From: Mucisphaera sp965279675
GTDB taxonomy: Bacteria; Planctomycetota; Phycisphaerae; Phycisphaerales; Phycisphaeraceae
DNA: 64,000 nt
Reading direction: 5' to 3'
NCBI RefSeq assembly: GCF_965279675.1
Contig: NZ_CBDIIJ010000002.1
Location: 1,550,001 to 1,614,000 of the forward strand
How positions within the stretch are numbered: position 1 is the first letter of the stretch; each line of letters starts with the position of its first letter. The notes beneath the pieces are model-generated. The model had not been told where the DNA came from and searched no databases. It saw nothing but the letters and a program-made list of their open reading frames with translations. Position numbers and translations under genes: made by a program. Shown here piece after piece: positions 26,701 through 33,609 of the stretch.

Positions 26701-26933
26701 TCGACGGCCGCGGCGTCCGCGTCGTCGACGCACCCACCCGCTACGGACCGATGAGCTACCAGCTATACCGACGTGGCGAGCACCTCTACCTCTCCGCCTC
26801 AGGCGAAGCCTTCCCCCCCAACGGCTTCCGCCTCATCCTGCCCGACTTCAACGGTACCGGCGAAGAAATGGAAATCACCTTCGATCAGGTCCCCTACGAA
26901 GCATTGATCCCGATCGGTAACACCGTCCCCTGA
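23778..26933 (+). CDS. Exported multidomain (alpha/alpha)6-barrel glycosidase-like protein with discoidin-like domain
   Basis: 1051 residues. A signal peptide (about 1-24) is followed by a CBM-like jelly roll (about 25-190), an F5/8 type C (discoidin)-like domain (about 195-315: DLGEPREFSGLLIGWNDRF, RYLRLTTTQTANAKGLDLRS), a beta-sandwich (about 350-590) and a C-terminal (alpha/alpha)6 barrel (about 600-960). The barrel has SRTYERSWIRDGALTGKALV, the WIRDGA pattern seen in GH15-like and amylo-glucosidase-like enzymes, and candidate acidic residues in GLVPESISHEGYSEKP. There is no PEP-CTERM tail. It ends 10 bases before the stop of the convergent FGE gene. Likely debranches or trims the locus substrate; the family is not named with confidence. 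Confidence 0.78.
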   Translation: MTPSRLLMPLLALCLFSIAPASAKLLFDGSDRQAFQPFPADGVQQTLAIETDANGNRELRIDFNFAAGAGYAISRMTFDQPLELPEHFVLSFDIRGDSPLNTLEVKLIDPSMENVWWVNRRDFSFPQQTETLRLKRRHFVFAWGPAGGEKIHEALGALEIVVTASQGGAGSVWIDNVRLEPTAPPATGPIEVALRSTSASGSAFRMMTAIADTQAIGLSTTPGDVHTIDIDLGEPREFSGLLIGWNDRFPTAYRLDSSRDGQHWHTLTQPKAGNGGIDAMLAPEHEARYLRLTTTQTANAKGLDLRSLSFIPIESIDPANDLLMAYAQQQPRGHWPMVFEQRQVFWNVIGNPASSYESLISEHGVLELSKGGFTVEPFLRVNDDLLTWAEARHEQFLERGDLPISRVLRQHDNIDLEVLPLAETLASGAEVVITRYMLRNTSDTPIDAELALAVRPIQVLPPWQRLNLVGGYTPIHAIAVVDNHTALRVNDETIVRMIETPDETAAGDFSMGEVAEWIAAGQLPGTKVAHDEQGLASGVFTITCTLQPGEAASVHLVTPLGAPETMPEAAAVQQALNERNFEQRLTDRADAWDRQLGKDFFHVDHASARNMLRSLRAQVGYILINMDGVRIQPGSRTYERSWIRDGALTGKALVNLGQAEAVQRYFDWYAPYQYDNGKVPCVVDHRGPDPVDEHDSTGQLIYLARLLLDHTHNEAKAREHYETIRKGVVYMEDLRNQRLTDEYVGTAYEGLVPESISHEGYSEKPMHAYWDNTFVVRGFMDAAAIAARLGHEEDAAHFAWLTAEHRDAMMRSIEMAAAEQNVNFIPGCVELGDFDPPSTAVAVSIGGLVHHLSKELMDATFERYWQDFALRTSDDRNWFDYTPYELRVMATMIRLGHRQRAHAMYDWLAQDQHPSGWLHWAEIAYRDDRTPRFIGDMPHTWVGAGFVNAVRGMFVWEDEERGELLLGLGIKTEWLDGRGVRVVDAPTRYGPMSYQLYRRGEHLYLSASGEAFPPNGFRLILPDFNGTGEEMEITFDQVPYEALIPIGNTVP

Positions 26934-26943
26934 CAGACGTCAG

Positions 26944-27948
26944 CTACTCAGCCAGATCCGCCACACATCGAAACCCCGCATTGGTCGATGCCGAATCGGG
27001 CGTGTTGCCCATCCGCGCCGCCAGCCGGTAACGGTTGCAGTAACTCACATGGCAGAGATACGACCCACCCTTCTGTAGCCGACGATCACCCTCCGCGGGG
27101 CCCTTCGGATTCACCCTCGTCTCCTCCCGCTCCTCGGCATGCCACGTCGCGCTGAAATAGTCGTGACACCATTCCCACACATTCCCCGAGCAGTTGTAAA
27201 GCCCCCAGCCATTCGACTCGAAAGCATCCGCCGGACAAGTGCCCCGATAACCATCCGCACCCGCATCCCGATCCGGGAACGCCCCTTGCCAGACATTGCA
27301 GACGTGCCGATTCTGCGGTTCCAACTCATCACCCCAGGGAAACACACGCCCCTCATGCCCGCCCCGCGCCGCATACTCCCACTCCGCCTCCGTCGGCAGA
27401 CGCTTCCCCGCCCAGCGTGCATAAGCCATCGCGTCGTTCCAACTCACGTGTACCACCGGATGATCCAACAGCCCCTTCAGATCGCTCCGCTCACCCAGCG
27501 GCCGCCGCCAACTCGCGCCCGGCACCGCCAGCCACCAGTCCAACCCCACCACGGCCCGCGTTGCCGCCAGCTTCTCCGCATACTTCTTCGCCAGATGCCC
27601 CCTGAACACAAACGACCACCCGATCCGCTCAGAATCAGTCTGATACCCGGTCGCTTCAACAAACGCCCGAAACGCCTCATTGGTCACCGTCGTCGCATCG
27701 ATCCAGAAACTATCCACCCGCACACGCCGGACCGGCCCCTCGCCATCGTTCGGGAACATCCTGTCCCGCTCATTGCCCATCAGGAAGTCCCCCGCAGGAA
27801 TCCGAACCATCCCCGCGAGACTCGCCGGCTCATCACGACCCTTGCTCGCCCGGTCGATACCCAGCGACACCCGCTCGCCACCACCGGTTGTGGACGGGCT
27901 GCAGCAGGGAGACGGAGCACCTGAATCGGATGGATCACGCATGGTCAA
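26944..27948 (-). CDS. Formylglycine-generating enzyme (sulfatase activator)
   Basis: 334 residues, single FGE-sulfatase domain after a variable 45-residue N-terminus without a signal peptide. Conserved segments are MVRIPAGDFLMGNERDRMFP, VTNEAFRAFVEATGYQT, HVSWNDAMAYARWAGKRLPT, EAEWEYAARGG and NGWGLYNCSGNVWEWCHD. The active-site segment GGSYLCHVSYCNRYRLAAR carries both catalytic cysteines (about 299 and 304), spaced exactly as in aerobic FGE, followed by NTPDSASTNAGFRC. Many FGE-domain proteins lack these Cys, so this one is probably a true enzyme converting the Cys of CxPxR in sulfatases to formylglycine with oxygen. No sulfatase is in the window. Start could be internal (an in-frame ATG lies 46 codons in). 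Confidence 0.92.
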   Translation of the reverse strand: MTMRDPSDSGAPSPCCSPSTTGGGERVSLGIDRASKGRDEPASLAGMVRIPAGDFLMGNERDRMFPNDGEGPVRRVRVDSFWIDATTVTNEAFRAFVEATGYQTDSERIGWSFVFRGHLAKKYAEKLAATRAVVGLDWWLAVPGASWRRPLGERSDLKGLLDHPVVHVSWNDAMAYARWAGKRLPTEAEWEYAARGGHEGRVFPWGDELEPQNRHVCNVWQGAFPDRDAGADGYRGTCPADAFESNGWGLYNCSGNVWEWCHDYFSATWHAEEREETRVNPKGPAEGDRRLQKGGSYLCHVSYCNRYRLAARMGNTPDSASTNAGFRCVADLAE

Positions 27949-28039
27949 GCTTCCTGCATACAGCCTAGCGATTCCCGGCCGGAGATCGTCAGAATCGGTC
28001 TATCATGCACAGATCACCCGTACGACCCGGAGCTGTTCG

Positions 28040-29743
28040 ATGTCGATTTCAAACTGGACAGCCGCCGATGACATGGCCGACCTGTCAGACCCGGCCATCT
28101 TCCCCGTGGTGCCCCGTCATCTCATCGACCTTATCGCCGAGCGCGCCACCTGCCAGACCTTCCAGCCCGGGGATGTCCTTTTCGAGCAGGGCCTCAAACA
28201 CGCACCCTTCTTCGTGATCGAAACCGGCAGGGTGGTCTTCTTCGACCGGAATCGACCCGAAACCAACACCTACTTCTCCACCGTCAACGATGGCATGTTC
28301 ATCGGCGACATCTCGATGTTCACCGGTGCCCCCACCATCGCCGAATGCCGGGCTTACGAGCCCACTCGCGTGCTCAAACTGACGAGCGGTCAACTCCGCG
28401 ACCTTGTCCGTGAGAACAGCGAAGCCGGTGACCTGATCCTCCGCACCTTCATGGCCCGCCGTTCATGGCTCGAAGGCCACGGGTACGGACAGATCCAACT
28501 CCTCGGGCCCGCATCCTGCCCCAGCACCTACGGCTTCCGCGATTTCCTCGGCCGCAACCAGATCCCCTTCGTCTGGCGTGATCCCGAAAGCCAGCCCGAA
28601 GCCAAGGCCGTCGTCGACAACCTCTCGGTCGCCAAAACCGACTTCCCGGTACTCATCAACAAGGGCCAGGTGCACCGCAGCCCCGGACTGAAAGACGTGG
28701 CCCGCTGCATCGGCCTTCTGCCAGAACTCGACGACTGCATCTACGACCTCGTCATCGTCGGAGCCGGACCCGGCGGCCTCGCCGCAGCCGTCTACGGCGC
28801 CAGCGAAGGCCTCAAGACACTCGTCCTCGAAGCCTCCGCGCCGGGCGGGCAGGCCGGCACATCCAGCAAGATCGAAAACTACCTCGGCTTCACCACAGGC
28901 ATCAGCGGACAGGAACTCGCCAGACAGGCCGTCCTCCAGGCCCGCAAATTCGGAGCCACGCTATGCAGCCCCGTCAGCGTCGCATCGATCGTCTGCGAAG
29001 GCGATTACAAAACCCTGACCCTCGACGATGGCCAGCAGGTCAAGGCCCACGCCGTGGTGCTGGCCATGGGTGCCCGCTACCGCAGACTCACCGCAGAGAA
29101 CTGTGATCGACTGGAAGGTGTCGGCCTCTACTACGCCGCCGGCCACCTCGAAGCCGTCCACTGCGCCGAGCGTCCCGTAACCGTCGTCGGTGGCGGCAAC
29201 TCGGCCGGCCAGGCCGCCGTCTTCCTCAGCAAGCACGCCAGCAAGGTCTCCCTCGTCATCCGCAGGGCTGACCTCAGAGCCACCATGTCCGAGTATCTCA
29301 TCCGAAGAATCGAACGCGAAAGCAACATCGAACTCGTCACCGAAACCGAAGTCACAGCCCTGCAAGGCGACGCTCACCTCGAATCACTCGAACTCACCTC
29401 TCACGACCAGACGACCACCATCGATTGCGCGGCCCTCTTCGTCATGATCGGCGCAGAACCCAAGACCGACTGGCTCACCGATTGCTGCGGGCTCGACGAC
29501 CACGGCTTCATCCTCACAGGCCTCGAAGCCACCCACCACAAGGATTTCAACCATCACTGGAAACGCCACGGACAAGCGCCCGACCGATCACCCTTCTACC
29601 TCGAAACCACACGACCCGGCATCTTCGCCATAGGCGACGCCCGCAGCGGCTCTATCAAACGCGTTGCCACCTCCGTCGGCGAAGGCTCGATGTCCATCCC
29701 CTTCGTCCACCAGACCCTCGCCGAAGTCGGAGCCACAGCCTGA
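28040..29743 (+). CDS. cNMP-binding / glutaredoxin-like / thioredoxin-reductase-like fusion lacking CxxC
   Basis: 567 residues from ATG 28040 (GGAG 8 bases upstream); longer versions would overlap the divergent FGE gene. Residues about 20-130 are a cyclic-nucleotide-binding beta roll (FQPGDVLFEQGLKHAPFFVI, GMFIGDISMFTG). About 145-225 resemble a glutaredoxin/thioredoxin fold (IQLLGPASCPSTYGFRDFLG, TDFPVLINKGQV). From about 236 there is a thioredoxin-reductase-like flavoprotein: FAD loop VIVGAGPGGLAAAV, PGGQAGTSSKIENYLGF, NADPH loop VTVVGGGNSAGQAA near 380, and GIFAIGDARSGSIKRVA. At the place of the redox CATC motif it reads GLYYAAGHLEAVHC, so the disulfide is missing. It is probably an NAD(P)H-flavin oxidoreductase gated by a cyclic nucleotide rather than a thioredoxin reductase; electron acceptor unknown. 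Confidence 0.88.
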   Translation: MSISNWTAADDMADLSDPAIFPVVPRHLIDLIAERATCQTFQPGDVLFEQGLKHAPFFVIETGRVVFFDRNRPETNTYFSTVNDGMFIGDISMFTGAPTIAECRAYEPTRVLKLTSGQLRDLVRENSEAGDLILRTFMARRSWLEGHGYGQIQLLGPASCPSTYGFRDFLGRNQIPFVWRDPESQPEAKAVVDNLSVAKTDFPVLINKGQVHRSPGLKDVARCIGLLPELDDCIYDLVIVGAGPGGLAAAVYGASEGLKTLVLEASAPGGQAGTSSKIENYLGFTTGISGQELARQAVLQARKFGATLCSPVSVASIVCEGDYKTLTLDDGQQVKAHAVVLAMGARYRRLTAENCDRLEGVGLYYAAGHLEAVHCAERPVTVVGGGNSAGQAAVFLSKHASKVSLVIRRADLRATMSEYLIRRIERESNIELVTETEVTALQGDAHLESLELTSHDQTTTIDCAALFVMIGAEPKTDWLTDCCGLDDHGFILTGLEATHHKDFNHHWKRHGQAPDRSPFYLETTRPGIFAIGDARSGSIKRVATSVGEGSMSIPFVHQTLAEVGATA

Positions 29744-29824
29744 GCCAACCACTCCCACAGAAATGAATCAATGAAACTGTCCAGTGAATCAGCAAGGCCA
29801 GATGTCAGCTGCATTCATCACAAA

Positions 29825-29898
29825 TCGGGGTGACAGGATTTGAACCTACGACCTCTTCGTCCCGAACGAAGCGCTCTACCAAGCTGAGCTACACCCCG
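29825..29898 (-). tRNA. tRNA-Pro(CGG)
   Basis: The minus strand folds as a complete cloverleaf: acceptor stem CGGGGTG/CACCCCG (29892-29898 with 29826-29832), discriminator A at 29825, D-arm with GCTCAGCTTGGTAGAGC, anticodon stem CTTCG/CGAAG around loop TTCGGGA giving anticodon CGG, and T-arm with GGTTCAAATCC. The 3' CCA is not encoded. It stands alone in the gap between the flavoprotein gene and purC. Confidence 0.95.
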
Positions 29899-29989
29899 TA
29901 GCCGATCTTCCGATCGCTCGAACGCGACAGCATACCCGCTCCAGCACCCCGCCACAAAACCCAATCCCGCCACCCCGCAACACCTCGAC

Positions 29990-31003
29990 TCAGCCCGTAA
30001 GCCGCTGATAGACCTCACGATACCGCTCCGCCGTCCGCGTCAGCACCTCCGCCGGCAGCCGAGGGCCGGGATGGCTTTTGTCCCACGACCCATCGTCCAC
30101 CATCGCCTGCAAAGCGTTTCTCACGATCTGCTTGTCAAAGCTCGCCGGCTCCACGCCAGGCGTATGACCCTCCGCCGGCCAGTACCGCGAGCTGTCAGGC
30201 GTCGCCACCTCATCAATCAGAATCGGCTCCGCCTCCCGGTCCACCACGCCCGCCTCATTCACCGGCAGCCCGAACTCCAGCTTCGTATCCGCCAGCAGCA
30301 ACCCGCGCTCCGCCGCGTGATCGCGCACAAACGCATAGATCGCCAGCGTCTTCTCACGCATCCACGTCGCCAACCGCTCACCCACCCGCTCCACCGCCTC
30401 CTCAAAACCGATGTTCTCGTCGTGTCCCGTCTCCGCTTTCGTTGCAGGCGTGAAGATCGGCTCCGGCAACCGATCGCCCAGCCGCAGACCCTCCGGAAGC
30501 TTCACCCCGCAAATCGTGCCATCCACTCGGTAACTCTGCCACCCCGAGCCCGCGAGATACCCCCGCGCCACGCACTCGATCGGGATCGTCTCGCAGGGCC
30601 GACCCAGCATCACACGCCCCCGCAGCTTCTGGATAACCGTTGGGCTCAACCCCTCAACCTCCGCCGGATCGGTCGACCAGAGATGATGCTCAGGCGCATC
30701 CTTCAACTCAGTCGACAGCCTCTCCAGCCAGAACTTCGTCAGACCCGTCAAAATCGCCCCGCGCCCCGGCACCGGGTCAGGCAGCACCACATCAAACGCC
30801 GACAGCCGATCCGTCGCCACCAGCATCACCGCCGGCCGACCATCCTTGAGCCGCACCCGATAGATATCCCGCACCTTTCCCCGCCGCTCAGGCGTCAGAC
30901 CAATCTCAGGGTCAAGCGGGGGCAGGGGGGGGGCAGAAGCCTCCGCATAACCGGACCCGGAACCGCCCGCGCGACCGTCTTCCTGCGATGCTTGCTTCAC
31001 CAT
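29990..31003 (-). CDS. purC: Phosphoribosylaminoimidazole-succinocarboxamide synthase (SAICAR synthetase)
   Basis: 337 residues from ATG 31003 (a GTG two codons upstream is possible). A proline-rich 30-residue N-terminal extension contains a run of nine G/C bases at 30925-30933. The enzyme proper has RGKVRDIYRV (ATP loop), MLVATDRLSAFDVVLPDPVP, GRPCETIPIECVARGYLAGS, LADTKLEFG, and ILIDEVATPDSSRYWPAEG, all hallmark SAICAR synthetase motifs. It ligates aspartate to CAIR in de novo purine synthesis in the cytoplasm. Length is as in eukaryote-like/long bacterial PurC (about 300) rather than the 240-residue E. coli form. No other purine gene is adjacent. Confidence 0.96.
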   Translation of the reverse strand: MVKQASQEDGRAGGSGSGYAEASAPPLPPLDPEIGLTPERRGKVRDIYRVRLKDGRPAVMLVATDRLSAFDVVLPDPVPGRGAILTGLTKFWLERLSTELKDAPEHHLWSTDPAEVEGLSPTVIQKLRGRVMLGRPCETIPIECVARGYLAGSGWQSYRVDGTICGVKLPEGLRLGDRLPEPIFTPATKAETGHDENIGFEEAVERVGERLATWMREKTLAIYAFVRDHAAERGLLLADTKLEFGLPVNEAGVVDREAEPILIDEVATPDSSRYWPAEGHTPGVEPASFDKQIVRNALQAMVDDGSWDKSHPGPRLPAEVLTRTAERYREVYQRLTG

Positions 31004-31042
31004 ACCCACAGCATAAACCCAACCAGCCCGCCGAAATAAAGC

Positions 31043-31064
31043 TGTTGCAACAATGGTTGTGACG
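31043..31064. promoter_or_regulatory. Candidate operator in the purC/marR intergenic region
   Basis: TGTTGCAACA (31043-31052) is a perfect 10-base palindrome, and the overlapping CAACAATGGTTG is a second imperfect inverted repeat. It sits about 50 bases before the MarR start, the usual place for autoregulation in that family. No footprint or second copy supports it. Confidence 0.35.
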
Positions 31065-31101
31065 ATAGCCTGAAAGCAGAACCCGCAAGGACCCCGCCGC
31101 C

Positions 31102-31572
31102 ATGCCGCGCCTCCAGAAAGAACTCGGCAAAAAGAAGGCCTTCACCTGCCCCACGCAGGAAGCCTATCTCAACATCGTCCGCACCCACCACGAACTCTCC
31201 GAGGCCTTCACCAAGCTGTTCAAGTCCTACGGCCTCTCCGAGTCCGCCTACAACGTCCTCCGCATCCTCCGCGGGCACCATCCCCAGCCCGTCCCCAGCC
31301 AGGAGATCTGTGGGCAACTCGTGGTCCGCGTCCCCGACGTCACACGCCTGGTCGATCGCCTCGTCACCCAGGGCCTCGCCGACCGCCAACGCACCGAGGA
31401 AGACCGCCGCCTCGTCCTCGTCTCCATCACCCGACAGGGCCTCGACCTGCTCAAACGACTCGACGCCCCCCTCACAGACCTCCATAACAAACAGCTCGGC
31501 CGCCTCTCCGAAACCGAACTCAACCGCCTCAGCCGACTCCTCGAAAAAGCCCGCGCTGGCTGCAACGATTAA
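31102..31572 (+). CDS. MarR-family transcriptional regulator
   Basis: 156 residues. The winged helix is complete: YGLSESAYNVLRILRG, recognition region CGQLVVRVPDVTRLVDRLVT, then the wing QGLADRQRTEEDRRLVLVSI with the family's D-R-R motif. Helices at both ends would form the dimer interface. Three other genes in reach (purC, mtnA, CPBP) are all on the opposite strand, so the target is not obvious; divergent transcription from purC and a palindrome in between hint at autoregulation. Ligand unknown. Confidence 0.92.
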   Translation: MPRLQKELGKKKAFTCPTQEAYLNIVRTHHELSEAFTKLFKSYGLSESAYNVLRILRGHHPQPVPSQEICGQLVVRVPDVTRLVDRLVTQGLADRQRTEEDRRLVLVSITRQGLDLLKRLDAPLTDLHNKQLGRLSETELNRLSRLLEKARAGCND

Positions 31573-31613
31573 CGATCACACTCGCATCGAAACCGATCCG
31601 AGCCAGTGGCTAA

Positions 31614-32630
31614 TCAAGCCAGGTGCGCCCGCACGTTCGCCTCAGTCACCGGGCTGATGACCCCACGGTCCGTCACAATCGCCGTGATCAACTCAGCCGG
31701 CGTGATGTCAAAAGCCGGGTTGAACACCGCCACACCCTCCGGCGCCGTCCGCCTGCCCATCCCCTCCGTCACCTCCTCCGCCGCCCGTTGCTCGATCGGG
31801 ATGTCCGCGCCCGACGCCGTCGCCAGATCAAAAGTTGTGACCGGTGCCGCCACAATAAAAGACAACCCGTGATGCTTCGCCAACGCCGCCAGCGCACAAG
31901 TCCCCACCTTGTTCGCCGTATCCCCATTCGCCGCGATCCGATCCGCCCCCACAATCGCCGCATCCACAGCGCCGCTACGCAGCACCTCACCCGCCGCCCC
32001 ATCACAAGCCAGCCGCACATCGATCCCCGCCTGCCCCAACTCAAACGCCGTCAGACGCGCCCCCTGAAGCAACGGCCGCGTCTCATCCGCAAACACCGTC
32101 ACCTTCCGCCCAAGCTCCTGCCCAACATAAGCCGGTGCCACCGCCGTCCCGATCCCACCCGTCGCCAGCTTCCCCGTGTTGCAATGCGTGATCAGCCGCA
32201 CCTCCCCACCCTCACCCCGCCCCGCCAGCCGATCGATCAGCGCCAGCCCGTGCTCCCCAATCCGGCGACACATCGCCTGATCCTCCTCGTCGATCCGCTT
32301 CGCCTCCGCCAGCACCCGCTCCACATCCACCTCCCCCAGCCCAGCGATCCGATCCAACGCCCAGAACAGATTCACCGCCGTCGGACGCGAGGTCCGCAGA
32401 TGAGCAATCGCCTCAGCCAACCGCCCGCTCTGCGCCCCAAGCACACAGCCGTAAGCCGCCGAGATCCCGATCGCCGGAGCCCCACGCACCGACAACCGCT
32501 TAATCGCATCCCAAACCGACTGCACATCCCGGCAGTCCAGATAGCTCGTCTCACTCGGCAGCTTCGTCTGATCCAGCAACCGCAGATGCCCACCCGATGC
32601 ATCACCAACCCATTCAATCGTCTTCATCAT
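31614..32630 (-). CDS. mtnA: S-methyl-5-thioribose-1-phosphate isomerase
   Basis: 338 residues, right for MtnA. Diagnostic segments are SVRGAPAIGISAAYG, ITHCNTGKLATGGIGTA (catalytic Cys), VFADETRPLLQGARLTAFEL, AAIVGADRIAANGDTANKVG (catalytic Asp) and the C-terminal GVAVFNPAFDITP. eIF2B-alpha-like paralogues are distinguished by this Cys/Asp pair, which is present. The enzyme isomerises methylthioribose 1-phosphate to methylthioribulose 1-phosphate in methionine salvage. AGGAG lies 5 to 8 bases before two adjacent ATGs. The RubisCO-like/cupin gene 18 kb away could act on its product. Confidence 0.95.
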   Translation of the reverse strand: MMKTIEWVGDASGGHLRLLDQTKLPSETSYLDCRDVQSVWDAIKRLSVRGAPAIGISAAYGCVLGAQSGRLAEAIAHLRTSRPTAVNLFWALDRIAGLGEVDVERVLAEAKRIDEEDQAMCRRIGEHGLALIDRLAGRGEGGEVRLITHCNTGKLATGGIGTAVAPAYVGQELGRKVTVFADETRPLLQGARLTAFELGQAGIDVRLACDGAAGEVLRSGAVDAAIVGADRIAANGDTANKVGTCALAALAKHHGLSFIVAAPVTTFDLATASGADIPIEQRAAEEVTEGMGRRTAPEGVAVFNPAFDITPAELITAIVTDRGVISPVTEANVRAHLA

Positions 32631-32647
32631 TCAACTCCTGCTTCAGA

Positions 32648-33490
32648 CTACGCAGCACCCGCCACCCGACCACCCCCATAAAGCACAAAGGCCATCGCCA
32701 CATTCAAGGCATTGAAAAACACATGCGCAACAACCGCCACCCACAACCGACCGGTCCGAGCATACAGCCAGCCGAAGATCACACCGAGCACCACCAGCCC
32801 CGGCAGTCCATACCACGACACCGCCCCGATATGAATCACCCCAAACAACACCGAAGTCAGAACGATCGATCCCCACACACGCCACACACGATGCCCAAGA
32901 AGATCTTGGATCGACCGCTGAATCACCCCCCGAAACACCACCTCCTCCAACACCGGTGCCAACACCAGCGCCGACACCAACCGAAGCACCAGCGCCGCCG
33001 GCTCTTCGAAATCAACCATCCGCTGCAACGCCTCATGCGCGATCGCCGGCGGCGGATAGCCCGCCAGCGTCCCCAACCCCGCCACCACCGCAGACGTCCC
33101 CATCCCGAGCGTCACCGTGAGCACACAACCCGACCCAAGGATCCAACCGATCCGAGATTCCGGCGCCAGTTCCACTTTCTCGCCACGCACCATCAACAGC
33201 CACGCGTATACAGACGCCACACCCAGACCCGCCAGCTGACCCCCAAGCGTCGCCGCCGCCAGCGTCACCTCCCCCGATGAACGATCGATCGCCAGACGCC
33301 CCAGCACCACGCCGTACACCGTCGAGCCGCCCAGCACCAGAAAAATCGACGCCAGCCCGTCGATCGCCACAATCGGCGACCTCCGACTCGGCAACTGCCC
33401 GCTCGGCCCGATCACGCCCGATCGATACAACCAGACCAGTGAAACCAGCCAGCACGCCAGCAGCAGCATGTTCAGAACCTGCTCAATCAC
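32648..33490 (-). CDS. CPBP-family intramembrane metalloprotease
   Basis: 280 residues, mostly hydrophobic, with about seven membrane helices. The three CPBP (Abi/CaaX protease-like) motifs are in order: APVLEEVVFRGVIQR (EExxxR), TSVLFGVIH (FxxxH) and VVAHVFFNALNVAM (HxxxN/B). The Glu and His residues form the predicted metal site. GTG start at 33490. It lies 17 bases upstream of mtnA on the same strand, so the two may be cotranscribed, though no functional link is evident. Substrate unknown. Confidence 0.9.
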   Translation of the reverse strand: MIEQVLNMLLLACWLVSLVWLYRSGVIGPSGQLPSRRSPIVAIDGLASIFLVLGGSTVYGVVLGRLAIDRSSGEVTLAAATLGGQLAGLGVASVYAWLLMVRGEKVELAPESRIGWILGSGCVLTVTLGMGTSAVVAGLGTLAGYPPPAIAHEALQRMVDFEEPAALVLRLVSALVLAPVLEEVVFRGVIQRSIQDLLGHRVWRVWGSIVLTSVLFGVIHIGAVSWYGLPGLVVLGVIFGWLYARTGRLWVAVVAHVFFNALNVAMAFVLYGGGRVAGAA

Positions 33491-33609
33491 CCCGTCAGCA
33501 TACGTCCAGCAGACTTTCTCTGATCCCGAGATTGCCCGACTTAACGCTAGCGGATACGCTTGTTCCTCTTATATCTGGCCCGACGCGTTGTTCGATGGGG
33601 TGAATAAAT

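Noticed and set aside
26931..26944. Small inverted repeat CTGAC/GTCAG between convergent genes as a bidirectional terminator
   Set aside because: Only five base pairs and no T-run on either strand; too weak to call.
27680..28039. N-terminal 120-residue extension of the cNMP/flavin protein
   Set aside because: It overlaps the divergent FGE gene and has no homologous character; ATG 28040 has a ribosome-binding site.
30925..30933. Run of nine G on the + strand in the purC N-terminus as a phase-variable tract
   Set aside because: It encodes part of a Pro-rich extension in a housekeeping gene and a single sequence gives no evidence of length variation.
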